From positions 4,590,501 through 4,654,500 of the forward strand of contig NZ_CP036313.1 of NCBI RefSeq assembly GCF_004319545.1: a DNA stretch of 64,000 nt. Direction: 5' to 3'. This document shows, piece by piece, positions 33,543 to 42,691 of this stretch; the first letter of the stretch is position 1, and each line of letters begins with the position of its first letter. A model generated the notes under the pieces. The model did not search any database. It saw only the letters and a list, made by a program, of their open reading frames with translations, and had not been told where the DNA came from. Origin of the DNA: Desulfobacter hydrogenophilus (GTDB taxonomy: Bacteria; Desulfobacterota; Desulfobacteria; Desulfobacterales; Desulfobacteraceae). The position numbers were made by a program, and so were the translations under genes.

Positions 33543-34205
33543 ATGAAAAAATTTCTTATAAACACCATTGAAGGCCGGGTTCTTGTAATCGGTTTTTTGC
33601 TGACTGCCCTGTTTCTTCTTTTTGTTACCATCGGTATCGTCCGGGGTGAACCCAATGCAAAGGTCGCTTTTTTCGTGTTCCTAACCCACTGTGTAGGCAG
33701 CCGGGCCGGCGGCATTGGTCTATGCATCCTTAACGGATTTGACCCTCTTACCACCATTGCCTTAAATTTTTATTTAGAATGCCTGATTGTCTGCTATACC
33801 TATGCTGTCTTTGTCCTGAGCACCAGCGGTATATTCAAAGCGGCCTGGATCAAAAAAGCCATGGGCAAACTCAAAGAAAAGGCTGAGGAGAAAAAAGAAA
33901 AAATAGAACGTTGGGGCTGGCTCGGCATATTTGCCTTTGTGATGGCGCCCCTGCCTGTTACAGGCCCTGTGGTGGGCACCATCATCGGTTATATGATAAG
34001 GATGCGTCTGTTCAGCAATTTCAGTGCGGCAGGATTGGGCACCCTGACTGCCATCGTGGCCTGGTGCTATGGGTTTGATTTTCTTGAGCACCGGTTTGCA
34101 ATGCTCCAGTATGTTTTTGGCGCCATCTGTGTAATCATCATCATCCCTTATCTGAAGCCATTAAAAAAATTCATTGATTTCCTGCGCCATGAAAGTGATG
34201 AATAA
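33543..34205 (+). CDS. small-multidrug-export-type membrane protein
   Basis: 220 residues with about five hydrophobic segments (GFLLTALFLLFVTIGIV, IALNFYLECLIVCYTYAVFV, WLGIFAFVMAPLPVTGPVVG, YVFGAICVIIIIPYL) and a charged coiled loop in the middle. The APLPVTGPVVGT segment is characteristic of the COG2426/Sm_multidrug_ex family. The name is historical and transport is not well proven. It follows the methyltransferase on the same strand by 88 nt. Confidence 0.75.
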   Translation: MKKFLINTIEGRVLVIGFLLTALFLLFVTIGIVRGEPNAKVAFFVFLTHCVGSRAGGIGLCILNGFDPLTTIALNFYLECLIVCYTYAVFVLSTSGIFKAAWIKKAMGKLKEKAEEKKEKIERWGWLGIFAFVMAPLPVTGPVVGTIIGYMIRMRLFSNFSAAGLGTLTAIVAWCYGFDFLEHRFAMLQYVFGAICVIIIIPYLKPLKKFIDFLRHESDE

Positions 34206-34234
34206 AACGCAGGCTATCCAAGATCTTATTGACT

Positions 34235-34279
34235 AACGGCCATAGCCGACCTGGTCTATCAACACCCAGGCTCAACCCC
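34235..34279 (-). repeat. dispersed repeat R4, copy c
   Basis: On the minus strand it reads gttgagcctgggtgttgata then gaccaggtcggctatggccg, close to 14129-14171. It lies in the 255-bp gap before ppc. Confidence 0.75.
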
Positions 34280-34460
34280 AAAAAAACATGAAAGTAATTC
34301 AGTAACTTATTGGAAATTTCATATAAAAAACCTTATCCGAGAACAGCGGATAACCACTATGCTGGATACCGGGCGGATTTCAGATCTCTACAAATTTGAC
34401 AATCTTCGTGAACTGATACATAATTTGTGTATCTTCTAAACCAATTAAGTCGGCAATACT

Positions 34461-37229
34461 ATGAACACAGCCTTCACCCAAGTCAAAAATGCATTGGGCA
34501 AACCCTATGACGATCTTCATTTTCTATTAACTTGCTTTAAAGAAGTGTTGGAGGAAAATAATCAGCAAAAGCTGGTTGCTTTGCTTCCGTGGCTGAATTC
34601 TACAGTTCCGTCAGATTCGGACCTAACGAGCAATGAATACATCCATATGATGTCGATGTGTTTTCAGCTGTTAAATCTGGTGGAGGTGAATGGGGCTGTT
34701 CAAAGCCGTCGCCATAAAGAAGATGAGGACATGGCCCAGGTGAACGGACTGTGGGCGAATCAATTCCAATATTTAAAGTCTAAGGGTATCACCGAGTCCC
34801 AAATTCTAAAGGTATTGCCGAATGTTCTGGTCGAACCGGTTTTAACTGCACATCCGACAGAAGCCAAACGCACTGTGGTGTTACAGGAATACCGAGAGTT
34901 ATACCTGTTGCTGGTTAAACGTGAAAACCAAATGTACACCCGAATTGAACAAGCGGATATTCGGCAGGAGATCAAACAGATCTTGCATCGTCTATGGCAT
35001 GTCGGAGAAATCTATATTGAAAAGCCGCGATTGGCGTCGGAACTGGACAATATTCTGTACTATCTGACCCATATTTTTCCCAGCGTGGTTATGATTTTGG
35101 ATAAACGGTTGCGTCACGCCTGGAAAGAATCCGGATTTGATCCGACGGTGCTTAATGACTCAGATTTACTTCCGGTGCTGTCCTTTGGAAACTGGGTTGG
35201 CGGAGACCGTGACGGGCACCCGCTGGTAACGCCGGAAATCACCCAAAAGACGATCGAAAAACTGCGTATTCATGCCTTTTATATCATTAAAAATGAATTG
35301 AAAAAGTTGGCGCAAAATCTGAGTATTTACCACAATATTTCGGACGTGAGCCAGAATTTTGCTGCGCGGATTAAAGAACTTCGAAAAAAGGTTGGCGTAA
35401 ATGCCGAAATTACGCTTAAAGAACATGCCGAGGAGATCTTTAAAGCTTATGTATTGATTTTGATTCAAAGAATCCCGATTGATCTGAGCCGGGAGTTCAA
35501 TCTTGAATTAGAAGATAAGCAGAATAGTTACAAAAGTTCCATTGATTTGATTGCTGACTTAAACTTGCTTCACGATGAGTTGAAAAAATGTGGCATCGGC
35601 CAGGTCGCCCATGTTGAGGTTGGGCGGATGAAACGACTGTTGAAAATCTTTGGTTTCCATTTAGCAAAGTTGGATATTCGCCAAAACAGTGATTATCATG
35701 AAAAGGCTTTAAAACAATTGGTTACCGCATCGCTCGGGGCAAAAGCCGCCGCGCGGATTGAAAAGTCGCAGAAGACCAGGCGCACTTTTTTGGATCAGGA
35801 ACTGAAAATTAACCGTCCGTTTTTGGTGCACCATAAAAGCATCGATAGGGAAGGACAAAATGTAATTGGGGCCTTGCAAGTCGTTAGTGATCATGTTCAA
35901 CGTTACAGCCCCAATGCTTTCGGAAAGCTTATCGTGAGTATGACCCGAAATACGGAAGATCTGCTCACAGTTTACCTGTTCATGCGCGAAGTTGGTTTAA
36001 TTATGAAACAAGACGATCGATTGGGGGCGGTTCTCCCTGTTGTGCCGCTTTTTGAAACGATTGAAGACTTAAAGCGTAGCCCAGGCATTATGGACGATTA
36101 CCTGGGCCATCCGATCGTAAAAAACAGTTTGCAGATGCAATCCTGGACAAATCCCAATGCCGAATTGATCCAGGACGTAATGGTCGGTTATTCCGATAGT
36201 AACAAGGACGGCGGCATCCTGGCCAGCTCCTGGCTTTTGCATCAGGCACAGAAAGAATTGACAAAAACAGGCGAAAAACACGGTGTAAAAATCCGTTTTT
36301 TCCACGGTACCGGGGGCAGTATCAGTCGTGGCGCGGGACCCAGTCATTGGTTCATCAAAACATTACCGCACGGATCAATCAATGGTAAGTTTCGTGTTAC
36401 AGAACAAGGCGAGACGATTGAACGAAAATATGCCAACCTGGTGAATGCTGCATATAACCTGGAGCTGATGGTTTCAAGTGTTACGGCACAAACCGTGTTA
36501 CACGAAAATACAAAAGGAACGCGCGAGGAAATTGAAAGCTTATTCAATCAGTTAGGTGATCGAGGACTTCATTATTACCGACAGCTTATTTCCGATCCTG
36601 ATTTTATCACCTTTTTTTCCCAGGCAACACCCATTGATGTTATTGAATCGAGTAAAATCGGTTCTCGCCCGACACGTCGTACCGCTAAGCGCAGCATGGA
36701 AGACCTTCGGGCAATTCCCTGGGTGTTCAGTTGGTCTCAATCACGTTTCAATATTACCAGCTGGTACGGTGTTGGTTCTACTTTGGATGAGTTGAAAAAT
36801 GAAAATCCGGAAGCGTACAAAAGTTTGCTTCATTTTGTTGAATACAATCCTTTTGTCCGTTATGTGATGACAAATCTGGATAGCAGCCTGGCATCGACTG
36901 ATGTACGGATTATGGAGAAGTATGCTTCGTTGGTTGAAGAGGTGACGATTCGCGACCGAATCATGGAAATGATTAAACATGAGCTAGACTTAACACGTAA
37001 GATGGTGGCTGATGTGTTAAAACGACCAATTAACGAACGACGCATTAATCACTATTACTCAACCATACTCAGAGCCGAGGCGCTCAATAATCTGCACGAT
37101 GCCCAAGTTGAATTGTTACAAAAATGGCGCAAAGCGAAAAAAACAGAATCAAGTGAAGAAAACCATTATCTATTTGCCCTGTTGCAGTGTGTTAATGCAA
37201 TAGCCAACGCCCTCGGCGCAACAGGGTGA
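34461..37229 (+). CDS. ppc: phosphoenolpyruvate carboxylase
   Basis: 922 residues. All catalytic motifs are visible: VLTAHPTEAKRTVV with the essential His, GGDRDGHPLVT, VGYSDSNKDGG, FHGTGGSISRG and GSRPTRR. It makes oxaloacetate from PEP and bicarbonate, refilling the citric-acid cycle. The C-terminus ends in ATG-like residues (NALGATG), close to the usual NTG end that sits in the active site. Base composition is lower in GC and codon choice differs from neighbours such as uup, which may point to separate ancestry. It is a single-gene unit by its surroundings. Confidence 0.97.
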   Translation: MNTAFTQVKNALGKPYDDLHFLLTCFKEVLEENNQQKLVALLPWLNSTVPSDSDLTSNEYIHMMSMCFQLLNLVEVNGAVQSRRHKEDEDMAQVNGLWANQFQYLKSKGITESQILKVLPNVLVEPVLTAHPTEAKRTVVLQEYRELYLLLVKRENQMYTRIEQADIRQEIKQILHRLWHVGEIYIEKPRLASELDNILYYLTHIFPSVVMILDKRLRHAWKESGFDPTVLNDSDLLPVLSFGNWVGGDRDGHPLVTPEITQKTIEKLRIHAFYIIKNELKKLAQNLSIYHNISDVSQNFAARIKELRKKVGVNAEITLKEHAEEIFKAYVLILIQRIPIDLSREFNLELEDKQNSYKSSIDLIADLNLLHDELKKCGIGQVAHVEVGRMKRLLKIFGFHLAKLDIRQNSDYHEKALKQLVTASLGAKAAARIEKSQKTRRTFLDQELKINRPFLVHHKSIDREGQNVIGALQVVSDHVQRYSPNAFGKLIVSMTRNTEDLLTVYLFMREVGLIMKQDDRLGAVLPVVPLFETIEDLKRSPGIMDDYLGHPIVKNSLQMQSWTNPNAELIQDVMVGYSDSNKDGGILASSWLLHQAQKELTKTGEKHGVKIRFFHGTGGSISRGAGPSHWFIKTLPHGSINGKFRVTEQGETIERKYANLVNAAYNLELMVSSVTAQTVLHENTKGTREEIESLFNQLGDRGLHYYRQLISDPDFITFFSQATPIDVIESSKIGSRPTRRTAKRSMEDLRAIPWVFSWSQSRFNITSWYGVGSTLDELKNENPEAYKSLLHFVEYNPFVRYVMTNLDSSLASTDVRIMEKYASLVEEVTIRDRIMEMIKHELDLTRKMVADVLKRPINERRINHYYSTILRAEALNNLHDAQVELLQKWRKAKKTESSEENHYLFALLQCVNAIANALGATG

Positions 37230-37251
37230 TCCGGAAAATAGATTTCAAATA

Positions 37252-37455
37252 TTAAGCAATGATATCAATCATTTTACCTTTACCTGTGATCGTTGCAAGA
37301 TCGGGGGTCTGTTGAACTGCAGGGATTTGGGTATTAAGAGTCCGGCTTGCGGTCTTGGAAGTTTGTCCAAGGAGATTAAGCATGAGATTGGGCATCTCTA
37401 TCGCTTTTTTCATAGCGTCGGTCGATGCGCCGATATTGGTTCCGTTAATATTCAT
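37252..37455 (-). CDS. small YjfB-like putative motility protein
   Basis: 67 residues from the ATG at 37455, chosen because an AAAGG site precedes it; the longer frame from 37569 adds 38 unlikely residues. MNINGTNIGASTDAMKKAIE then MPNLMLNLLGQ resembles the short YjfB family (M-x-I start, KKA-x-x-M core), whose members are found near motility genes but have no proven role. The gene stands alone between ppc and a J-domain gene, on the opposite strand to both. Confidence 0.5.
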   Translation of the reverse strand: MNINGTNIGASTDAMKKAIEMPNLMLNLLGQTSKTASRTLNTQIPAVQQTPDLATITGKGKMIDIIA

Positions 37456-37697
37456 AATATACCTTTCATGCGGTTGTTTATAACCTGTCTCCAAAATATA
37501 ATTGTAAAAAAGACACCGGCGAATGTCCAGATTAACTTTATTTTCAAATTTTAATTCATCATGTCCCATATTTTTCTTGAATAAGTCGGCCAGGTAAGGA
37601 TATTCTCCAATTATTGTAATTTCCTTTTTTAGGCTAACATTCCCATAAAATAGGTGGATAACAAGACAATAAGATTTACTGATACCGGCGTAAAAAA

Positions 37698-38012
37698 ATG
37701 ATTAAATATAATGATATTGTTAAAGCCAAAGAACTGTTGAATCTGCCTGAGCGGGCATCAATGGAAGAAATTAAATCAAATTACAGAAAACTGATCATGC
37801 AGTGGCATCCGGACAAATGCCCCGGCAATAATGAAACATGCAATGAAATGACAAAAAACCTGATCGCTGCTTATAAGACAATTTGTCTTTACTGCAATCA
37901 ATATAAATATTCTTTTACAAAAAAAGAGGTTGAACAATATCGATCGCCTGAAGACTGGTGGTTTGATAGATTTGGGAATGACCCGTTATGGGGAAATACC
38001 AAAAAATCTTAA
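37698..38012 (+). CDS. short J-domain protein
   Basis: 104 residues. KAKELLNLPERASMEEIKSN then YRKLIMQWHPDKCPGN gives a J-domain with an intact HPD, followed by helix III (MTKNLIAAYKTICLYCNQY) and a short C-terminal tail rich in aromatic residues. It should recruit an Hsp70 to a particular client. There is no zinc finger or client domain, so it is a type III J-protein. Confidence 0.88.
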   Translation: MIKYNDIVKAKELLNLPERASMEEIKSNYRKLIMQWHPDKCPGNNETCNEMTKNLIAAYKTICLYCNQYKYSFTKKEVEQYRSPEDWWFDRFGNDPLWGNTKKS

Positions 38013-38089
38013 AATAAGGCTTGGGATCAGATTAAAATCAAATAATACATATGCTTAAAATCCATTAAACCAGCAAGGATAACAGCAGA

Positions 38090-38419
38090 ATGCCGTGTGC
38101 TTTCCAACAGATAACTCACTACAGCTTACATCTGGCTTTTCCAGGACTGATTGCCTGGGTATTTTTTAAAGAAAATTGGAAAAAGGCATGGATAATAATG
38201 CTTGCTACGATGCTTGTAGATTTAGACCATTTAGTCGCTGACCCGATATTCGATCCGACAAGATGTAGTATAGGGTTCCATCCTCTACATTCTTACTATG
38301 CAATTTCTGTTTATTTTCTGCTCTTTTTCCTTTCCAGGGCAAGAACGATCAAAATAGTGGCGGTTGGGTTACTTTTTCACATGTTCACGGATTATCAAGA
38401 TTGTCTTTGGATGGGGTAA
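38090..38419 (+). CDS. DUF6122-like small membrane protein
   Basis: 109 residues with three hydrophobic segments. The motifs MLVDLDHLVADPIFDP and RCSIGFHPLHS are those I associate with the DUF6122 family, in which His and Asp residues lie near membrane helices, suggesting a hydrolase or metal-binding role; neither is proven. There are 77 nt between the J-domain gene and this one. Confidence 0.6.
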   Translation: MPCAFQQITHYSLHLAFPGLIAWVFFKENWKKAWIIMLATMLVDLDHLVADPIFDPTRCSIGFHPLHSYYAISVYFLLFFLSRARTIKIVAVGLLFHMFTDYQDCLWMG

Positions 38420-38595
38420 ACGACCTGTTCTTTATCGAAATATCCTCAATGTTGAAATTTAAAGCCCCCAGACTAATTCTATCCCCAACACAAAACTGCG
38501 GCCATTTGATTTTTTCCTTAAGAACCTGTATTTTCACCTGACCTTTAATTTTGGACAATTTTAAATAAAACTAATTTGATTTGCAAGGACATCAA

Positions 38596-38841
38596 ATGAA
38601 ATATCTCTGGTGGACGACTCAGGTATTATGCCTTTTAATATCCCTTTTTTTCTTTGTTTTCGGTGTTGACCTCATCCGGGGAGCCTATGGCTTAGATGAT
38701 CCTTTCAGCTTTATCATGACCTTTTTTGCCGCAAGTTTTATTATTCTGATCAGCCTGACCTTAACCCTGGTGTTCGTGATTAAAATGATCCGGGTATACC
38801 GCTGCCTCAAACCATCCAAGGCCCAGGAGGAAAGATCCTGA
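38596..38841 (+). CDS. small two-helix membrane protein coupled to the ABC-F gene
   Basis: 81 residues from the ATG at 38596 behind AAGGA (a TTG at 38581 is in frame). Two hydrophobic spans (VLCLLISLFFFVFGVDLI and MTFFAASFIILISLTLTL) and a basic C-terminus. Its stop overlaps the start of the ABC-F gene (ATGA at 38838-38841 region), so translation is coupled. No family recognised. Confidence 0.65.
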   Translation: MKYLWWTTQVLCLLISLFFFVFGVDLIRGAYGLDDPFSFIMTFFAASFIILISLTLTLVFVIKMIRVYRCLKPSKAQEERS

Positions 38842-40667
38842 TGACAGTTTTAGTGTCCGTAAAAGAACTTTGCAAAGCATATGGTGATGATACCTTATTC
38901 ACGGATTTAAGCGTCGATATAAAACCCGGGGAAAAGATGGGTCTGATCGGGATGAACGGGTCCGGCAAATCCACCCTTTTAAAAATTATCTGTGGTTTGA
39001 GCATCCCGGACGAAGGAGAGGTTAGTATCCAGCCCGGCCAAGGCATAGTCTATCTTGCCCAGGAAGATGAATTTGACCCAGACCTTTCCATTGAGCAGGT
39101 TTTGTTTAACAGTCTGTCATCCCTGGATCTGCAGGAAAAAGAACGCCACCGCAGGGTAAACCGGGCCTTGGGCCTAAGTGGATTTACCAATGCAGCCATA
39201 AAGACAAAAGAGCTGTCAGGCGGCTGGCGCAAGCGACTTGCCATTACCCGGGCTTTTTGCCAGGAACCGGACCTGCTTTTGCTGGATGAGCCCACCAACC
39301 ATCTGGATATTGCCGGCATTTTATGGCTTGAACAGATACTTTTGACAGCCCGGTTTTCTTTTGTGGCCGTCTCCCATGACCGGGCATTTCTTGAAAACGT
39401 ATGTTCCCACACCATGGAAATTGCCCGGTACTACCAGGGCGGGGTTTTCAAAATCCAGGGTAATTATCCCAAATTTGAACAGGAGCGCGACAAATACCTG
39501 GAGGCCCAGGAGAAAAAACAATCCTCCCTGGCATCAAAAATGCGCAGGGAAGACCAATGGCTGCGCCAGGGAGCCAAGGCCAGAACCACCAAGGCCAAAT
39601 ACAGGATAGACCAGGCAGAGGAACTGCGCAAAGAACTGTCCGAAGTTAAGGCCCGAAACCGGCAGACCGCCCGGATGGACATTGATTTTTCCGGCACAGG
39701 ACGCCAGACCAGAAAACTGCTAAGGGTGCATAACCTGACCAAAGGGTTTAAAGACAAAACGCTGTTTTCCAACATTACCTTTGAACTGGGGCCGGGTTTC
39801 TGTCTGGGCATCGTCGGAGATAACGGATCCGGCAAATCCACTTTTTTATCCCTGATCGAACAAAGCATGGAACCGGACCAGGGATCTGTAAAATGGGCGG
39901 AAAACCTTAAAACATGCGTCTACCACCAGGAACGCACCCAGCTGGACCCGAAAATGACCCTGCGGGATGCGTTAAATCCGGCCGGCGGAGATTCCGTAAA
40001 TTACAAAGGCCGGTCCATTCATGTGGTCTCCTGGGCCAAACGATTTCTTTTCATGCCTGACCAGCTGGACATGCCGGTGGGCCGGCTTTCCGGCGGGGAA
40101 AAGGCAAGAATCGTTCTGGCTGAAATAATGCTCCAGCCCTGTGATCTGCTGCTCTTGGACGAACCCACCAATGACCTTGACATCCTCTCCCTTGAGGTAT
40201 TGGAAACCTCCATCAAAGAATTTGAAGGTGCAGTGATCATTGTCTCCCATGACCGGTATCTCATGGACCGGGTCTGCCACCGCATGCTCTATCTGGATAA
40301 CACTGAAACGCCTCAGTTTTACAGAGATTTCGGCCAGATTCTCAAGGCACGGACTGCCCGGGAAAAATCCCAGCAGCCAATGGGTGAAAAAATCAAAAAA
40401 GAGGCGACCAAACCGGCCCCATCCAAAAAACGGTTATTTTCCTTTAAAGACAAATACGAATTGGAACAGATAGAAGAAAAAATTATGGATGCCGAACAAC
40501 GTGTTAAAGACTTTTCCGAACAGGTCCAGCACCCTGACGTCATCCAGAACTCTGCCCTTTTAGCAGACACCTGTAAAAAACTTGAGCAGGCCCAGTCTCT
40601 GGTCCAAAAGCTTTATTCACGCTGGGAAGAACTGGAAGAAAAAAAAGCGGCGGCGGATCAAAGTTAG
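38841..40667 (+). CDS. uup: ABC-F family ATPase (Uup-like)
   Basis: 608 residues with two complete ATP-binding cassettes and no membrane part. Cassette 1: GMNGSGKSTLL, LSGGWRKRLAI, LLLLDEPTNHLD. Cassette 2: GDNGSGKSTFL, LSGGEKARIVLA, LLLLDEPTNDLD. The linker between them is charged and helical (QEKKQSSLASKMRREDQWLR), and a C-terminal coiled coil (YELEQIEEKIMDAEQRVKDF) matches Uup. ABC-F proteins act on ribosomes or DNA structure; Uup is linked to precise transposon excision, of interest in a region rich in repeats. The stop overlaps the opposing AbrB gene by four bases. Confidence 0.92.
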   Translation: MTVLVSVKELCKAYGDDTLFTDLSVDIKPGEKMGLIGMNGSGKSTLLKIICGLSIPDEGEVSIQPGQGIVYLAQEDEFDPDLSIEQVLFNSLSSLDLQEKERHRRVNRALGLSGFTNAAIKTKELSGGWRKRLAITRAFCQEPDLLLLDEPTNHLDIAGILWLEQILLTARFSFVAVSHDRAFLENVCSHTMEIARYYQGGVFKIQGNYPKFEQERDKYLEAQEKKQSSLASKMRREDQWLRQGAKARTTKAKYRIDQAEELRKELSEVKARNRQTARMDIDFSGTGRQTRKLLRVHNLTKGFKDKTLFSNITFELGPGFCLGIVGDNGSGKSTFLSLIEQSMEPDQGSVKWAENLKTCVYHQERTQLDPKMTLRDALNPAGGDSVNYKGRSIHVVSWAKRFLFMPDQLDMPVGRLSGGEKARIVLAEIMLQPCDLLLLDEPTNDLDILSLEVLETSIKEFEGAVIIVSHDRYLMDRVCHRMLYLDNTETPQFYRDFGQILKARTAREKSQQPMGEKIKKEATKPAPSKKRLFSFKDKYELEQIEEKIMDAEQRVKDFSEQVQHPDVIQNSALLADTCKKLEQAQSLVQKLYSRWEELEEKKAAADQS

Positions 40668-41173
40668 AGAATCCCCTTATGCTGTAAATACATCACCACC
40701 TTTACGAGCAGTGGAATGACAAGAAAAAGCGTGAATATTCTCACCAAATGAAAAAATGCCACGAACGAACCATTATGATTTTCGGATTGGGCTAAAATGG
40801 CCATGCCCGTCATGCCCCCTGGAGAAAAGCCGAACAGGGCCGTACCAAAATCCACCAGCCCAAGCTTGTTGGCAAGAAACGCCATGCACACAGCCACCGT
40901 CAAAAGAATAATGGTGCTCAAAATTGCCATGGGCATTATCTTGACCCCCAAAGTCAAAAGGGACCGGTCAACAGTGACCCCAAGGGTGATGCCCAAAATA
41001 ATTTGTATGCCTGTACCCACAGATGACGGCAGCACAATCCCCTTGGGTAAAAACAGAACCGTCATCCCAGAGAACAGCATGGATCCGACAACGGCACCAC
41101 CAGGCACATTAAAGCGTTGTGCCAAAAGGCCCCCAATCGTCCCCACCACAATTACCAGCAAGTATCTTTCCAT
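40664..41173 (-). CDS. AbrB-family (AmoA-like) membrane protein, half length
   Basis: 169 residues with about five hydrophobic spans. GGLLAQRFNVPGGAVVGSML and ALFGFSPGGMTGMAILA are the repeated membrane motif of the AbrB/putative ammonia-monooxygenase family, which is normally some 350 residues with two such repeats; only one is present, as in the shorter members. Function in transport is presumed, not known. It lies downstream of the NtrC-type gene on the same strand, about 100 bp away. Confidence 0.75.
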   Translation of the reverse strand: MERYLLVIVVGTIGGLLAQRFNVPGGAVVGSMLFSGMTVLFLPKGIVLPSSVGTGIQIILGITLGVTVDRSLLTLGVKIMPMAILSTIILLTVAVCMAFLANKLGLVDFGTALFGFSPGGMTGMAILAQSENHNGSFVAFFHLVRIFTLFLVIPLLVKVVMYLQHKGIL

Positions 41174-41277
41174 AATCTGTCATCCCGCCCAAATCTTATT
41201 TGATATTTTTCCATACCTATATCATGCGTGACGCTAAATCAAGTAACGGATTGTAACTGAAAAAAAGTTGCTTTAGC

Positions 41278-42684
41278 CTATATCTCGACGCCGTATTTTT
41301 TAACCAAAGAATAGAAATGGGATTTGGACAGACCAGACAGGTTGAGGATGCGTTTTACATCCCCGTTGGTGGCGGCAATGATCTGCTCCAGGTAGTGCCG
41401 CTCCATTTTCTGTTTCCATGCTTTGAAACCGGGAATGTTGCCCTGAAAAGAGACGACAGGGTTGGTAAGATTGTCTTCAGGCACTTGGGACAACTGTCCC
41501 TTTTCAATAGATGCCCGGGCCACCTGGATTCTGACCTCACCCGGCAGGTGCATGGTGTAAAGGATGGCTTCGCTGCCTGAGGCCACAAATGCGGTTTCAA
41601 CTACATTACAAAGTTCCCTGACATTACCAGGCCAGGGGTAGGCGTTCAAGGTATCAAAAAAGCCCTGCTCTATTTTTTTGGGCGGCAGGTTGTTTACCTC
41701 GCAAAGTTGACTGACTTTAAACCGGGTGAGCGTCTCAATGTCCCGGCCCCGTCGGCGTAAAGGCGGCAGGGGCAGATGGATGGTGCGAAGACGGTAGAGC
41801 AGATCCCTGCGAAAAGTACCGTTTTCAACCATGACGTCCAGGTCCCGGTTGGTAGCGGCCATGAGGCGAAAGTCGCTGGTGGTCTCTTTGGCATCCCCCA
41901 AAGGACGAAACCGTTTCTCCTGGAGGATGCGCAAAAAGGATTTCTGGGCGGACAGGGGCATCTCCCCCACCTCATCCAGGAACAAGGTTCCCTGGTCCGC
42001 CAGTTTCACAAGACCGTCCCGGCGCTCCACCGCTCCAGTGAATGCCCCCTTCCGGTGGCCGAACAGGGTACTTTCCATAAGGGTTTCAGTTAAAAAAGCG
42101 CAGTCCACCACAATAAAGCCTTTGTCTTTTCTCAGGCTGTTGGCATGGATGGTCTGGGCAAAAAGCTCCTTGCCGGTTCCGGTTTCTCCTGTGATGAGCA
42201 CGGGCGCGCTGGACCCAGCCCCCTGGGCCATGATCTCAAAACATTTGCGCATGGGGGCCGACCGACCGACAATACGATCCAGATCCAGGCTCACGGCCTG
42301 GTGCCGGCGCTGCTTTTCCTGCCGGTATTTCAATGCCCGGGTGAGACTGGCCCGGGTCTCCTTGATGGAGGTGGGTTTGACAATATAGTCCCAGACCCCT
42401 TCAGTAATGGCAGTCTCGGCCCCGGCCGGATCACCCAGACCGGTGATGATAAATATTTCGGGGCTGGATTTGGATGCCTCCTTGATCCGGGACAACCCCT
42501 CAAGCCCGTTGCCATCGGGAAGGCCCACGTCCAGCAACAGGATATCTACGGCCTGTTCTCCAAGAATCCGGATGCCCTGTTCCAAGGTGCCTGCGGCCAG
42601 AAAATCATGTTCCATGCGAAGCACCAGGCTTTTCATGGTGCCACAGAAATCATTGTCGTCATCTATAATTAAAATCAATGCCAT
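41278..42684 (-). CDS. NtrC-family sigma-54 response regulator
   Basis: 468 residues from the ATG at 42684. Receiver domain with Asp52 (ILLLDVGLPDGNG), AAA+ domain with GETGTGKE (Walker A), the sigma-54 loop GAFTGA and Walker B (TLFLDEVGEMP), and a Fis-type helix-turn-helix at the C-terminus (GDVKRILNLSGLSKSHFYSL). It activates promoters of sigma-54 RNA polymerase when phosphorylated. It begins 7 nt after the hybrid kinase stop; the two are a matched pair. The targets are unknown; AbrB downstream is one candidate. Confidence 0.94.
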   Translation of the reverse strand: MALILIIDDDNDFCGTMKSLVLRMEHDFLAAGTLEQGIRILGEQAVDILLLDVGLPDGNGLEGLSRIKEASKSSPEIFIITGLGDPAGAETAITEGVWDYIVKPTSIKETRASLTRALKYRQEKQRRHQAVSLDLDRIVGRSAPMRKCFEIMAQGAGSSAPVLITGETGTGKELFAQTIHANSLRKDKGFIVVDCAFLTETLMESTLFGHRKGAFTGAVERRDGLVKLADQGTLFLDEVGEMPLSAQKSFLRILQEKRFRPLGDAKETTSDFRLMAATNRDLDVMVENGTFRRDLLYRLRTIHLPLPPLRRRGRDIETLTRFKVSQLCEVNNLPPKKIEQGFFDTLNAYPWPGNVRELCNVVETAFVASGSEAILYTMHLPGEVRIQVARASIEKGQLSQVPEDNLTNPVVSFQGNIPGFKAWKQKMERHYLEQIIAATNGDVKRILNLSGLSKSHFYSLVKKYGVEI

Positions 42685-42691
42685 GGATGCC

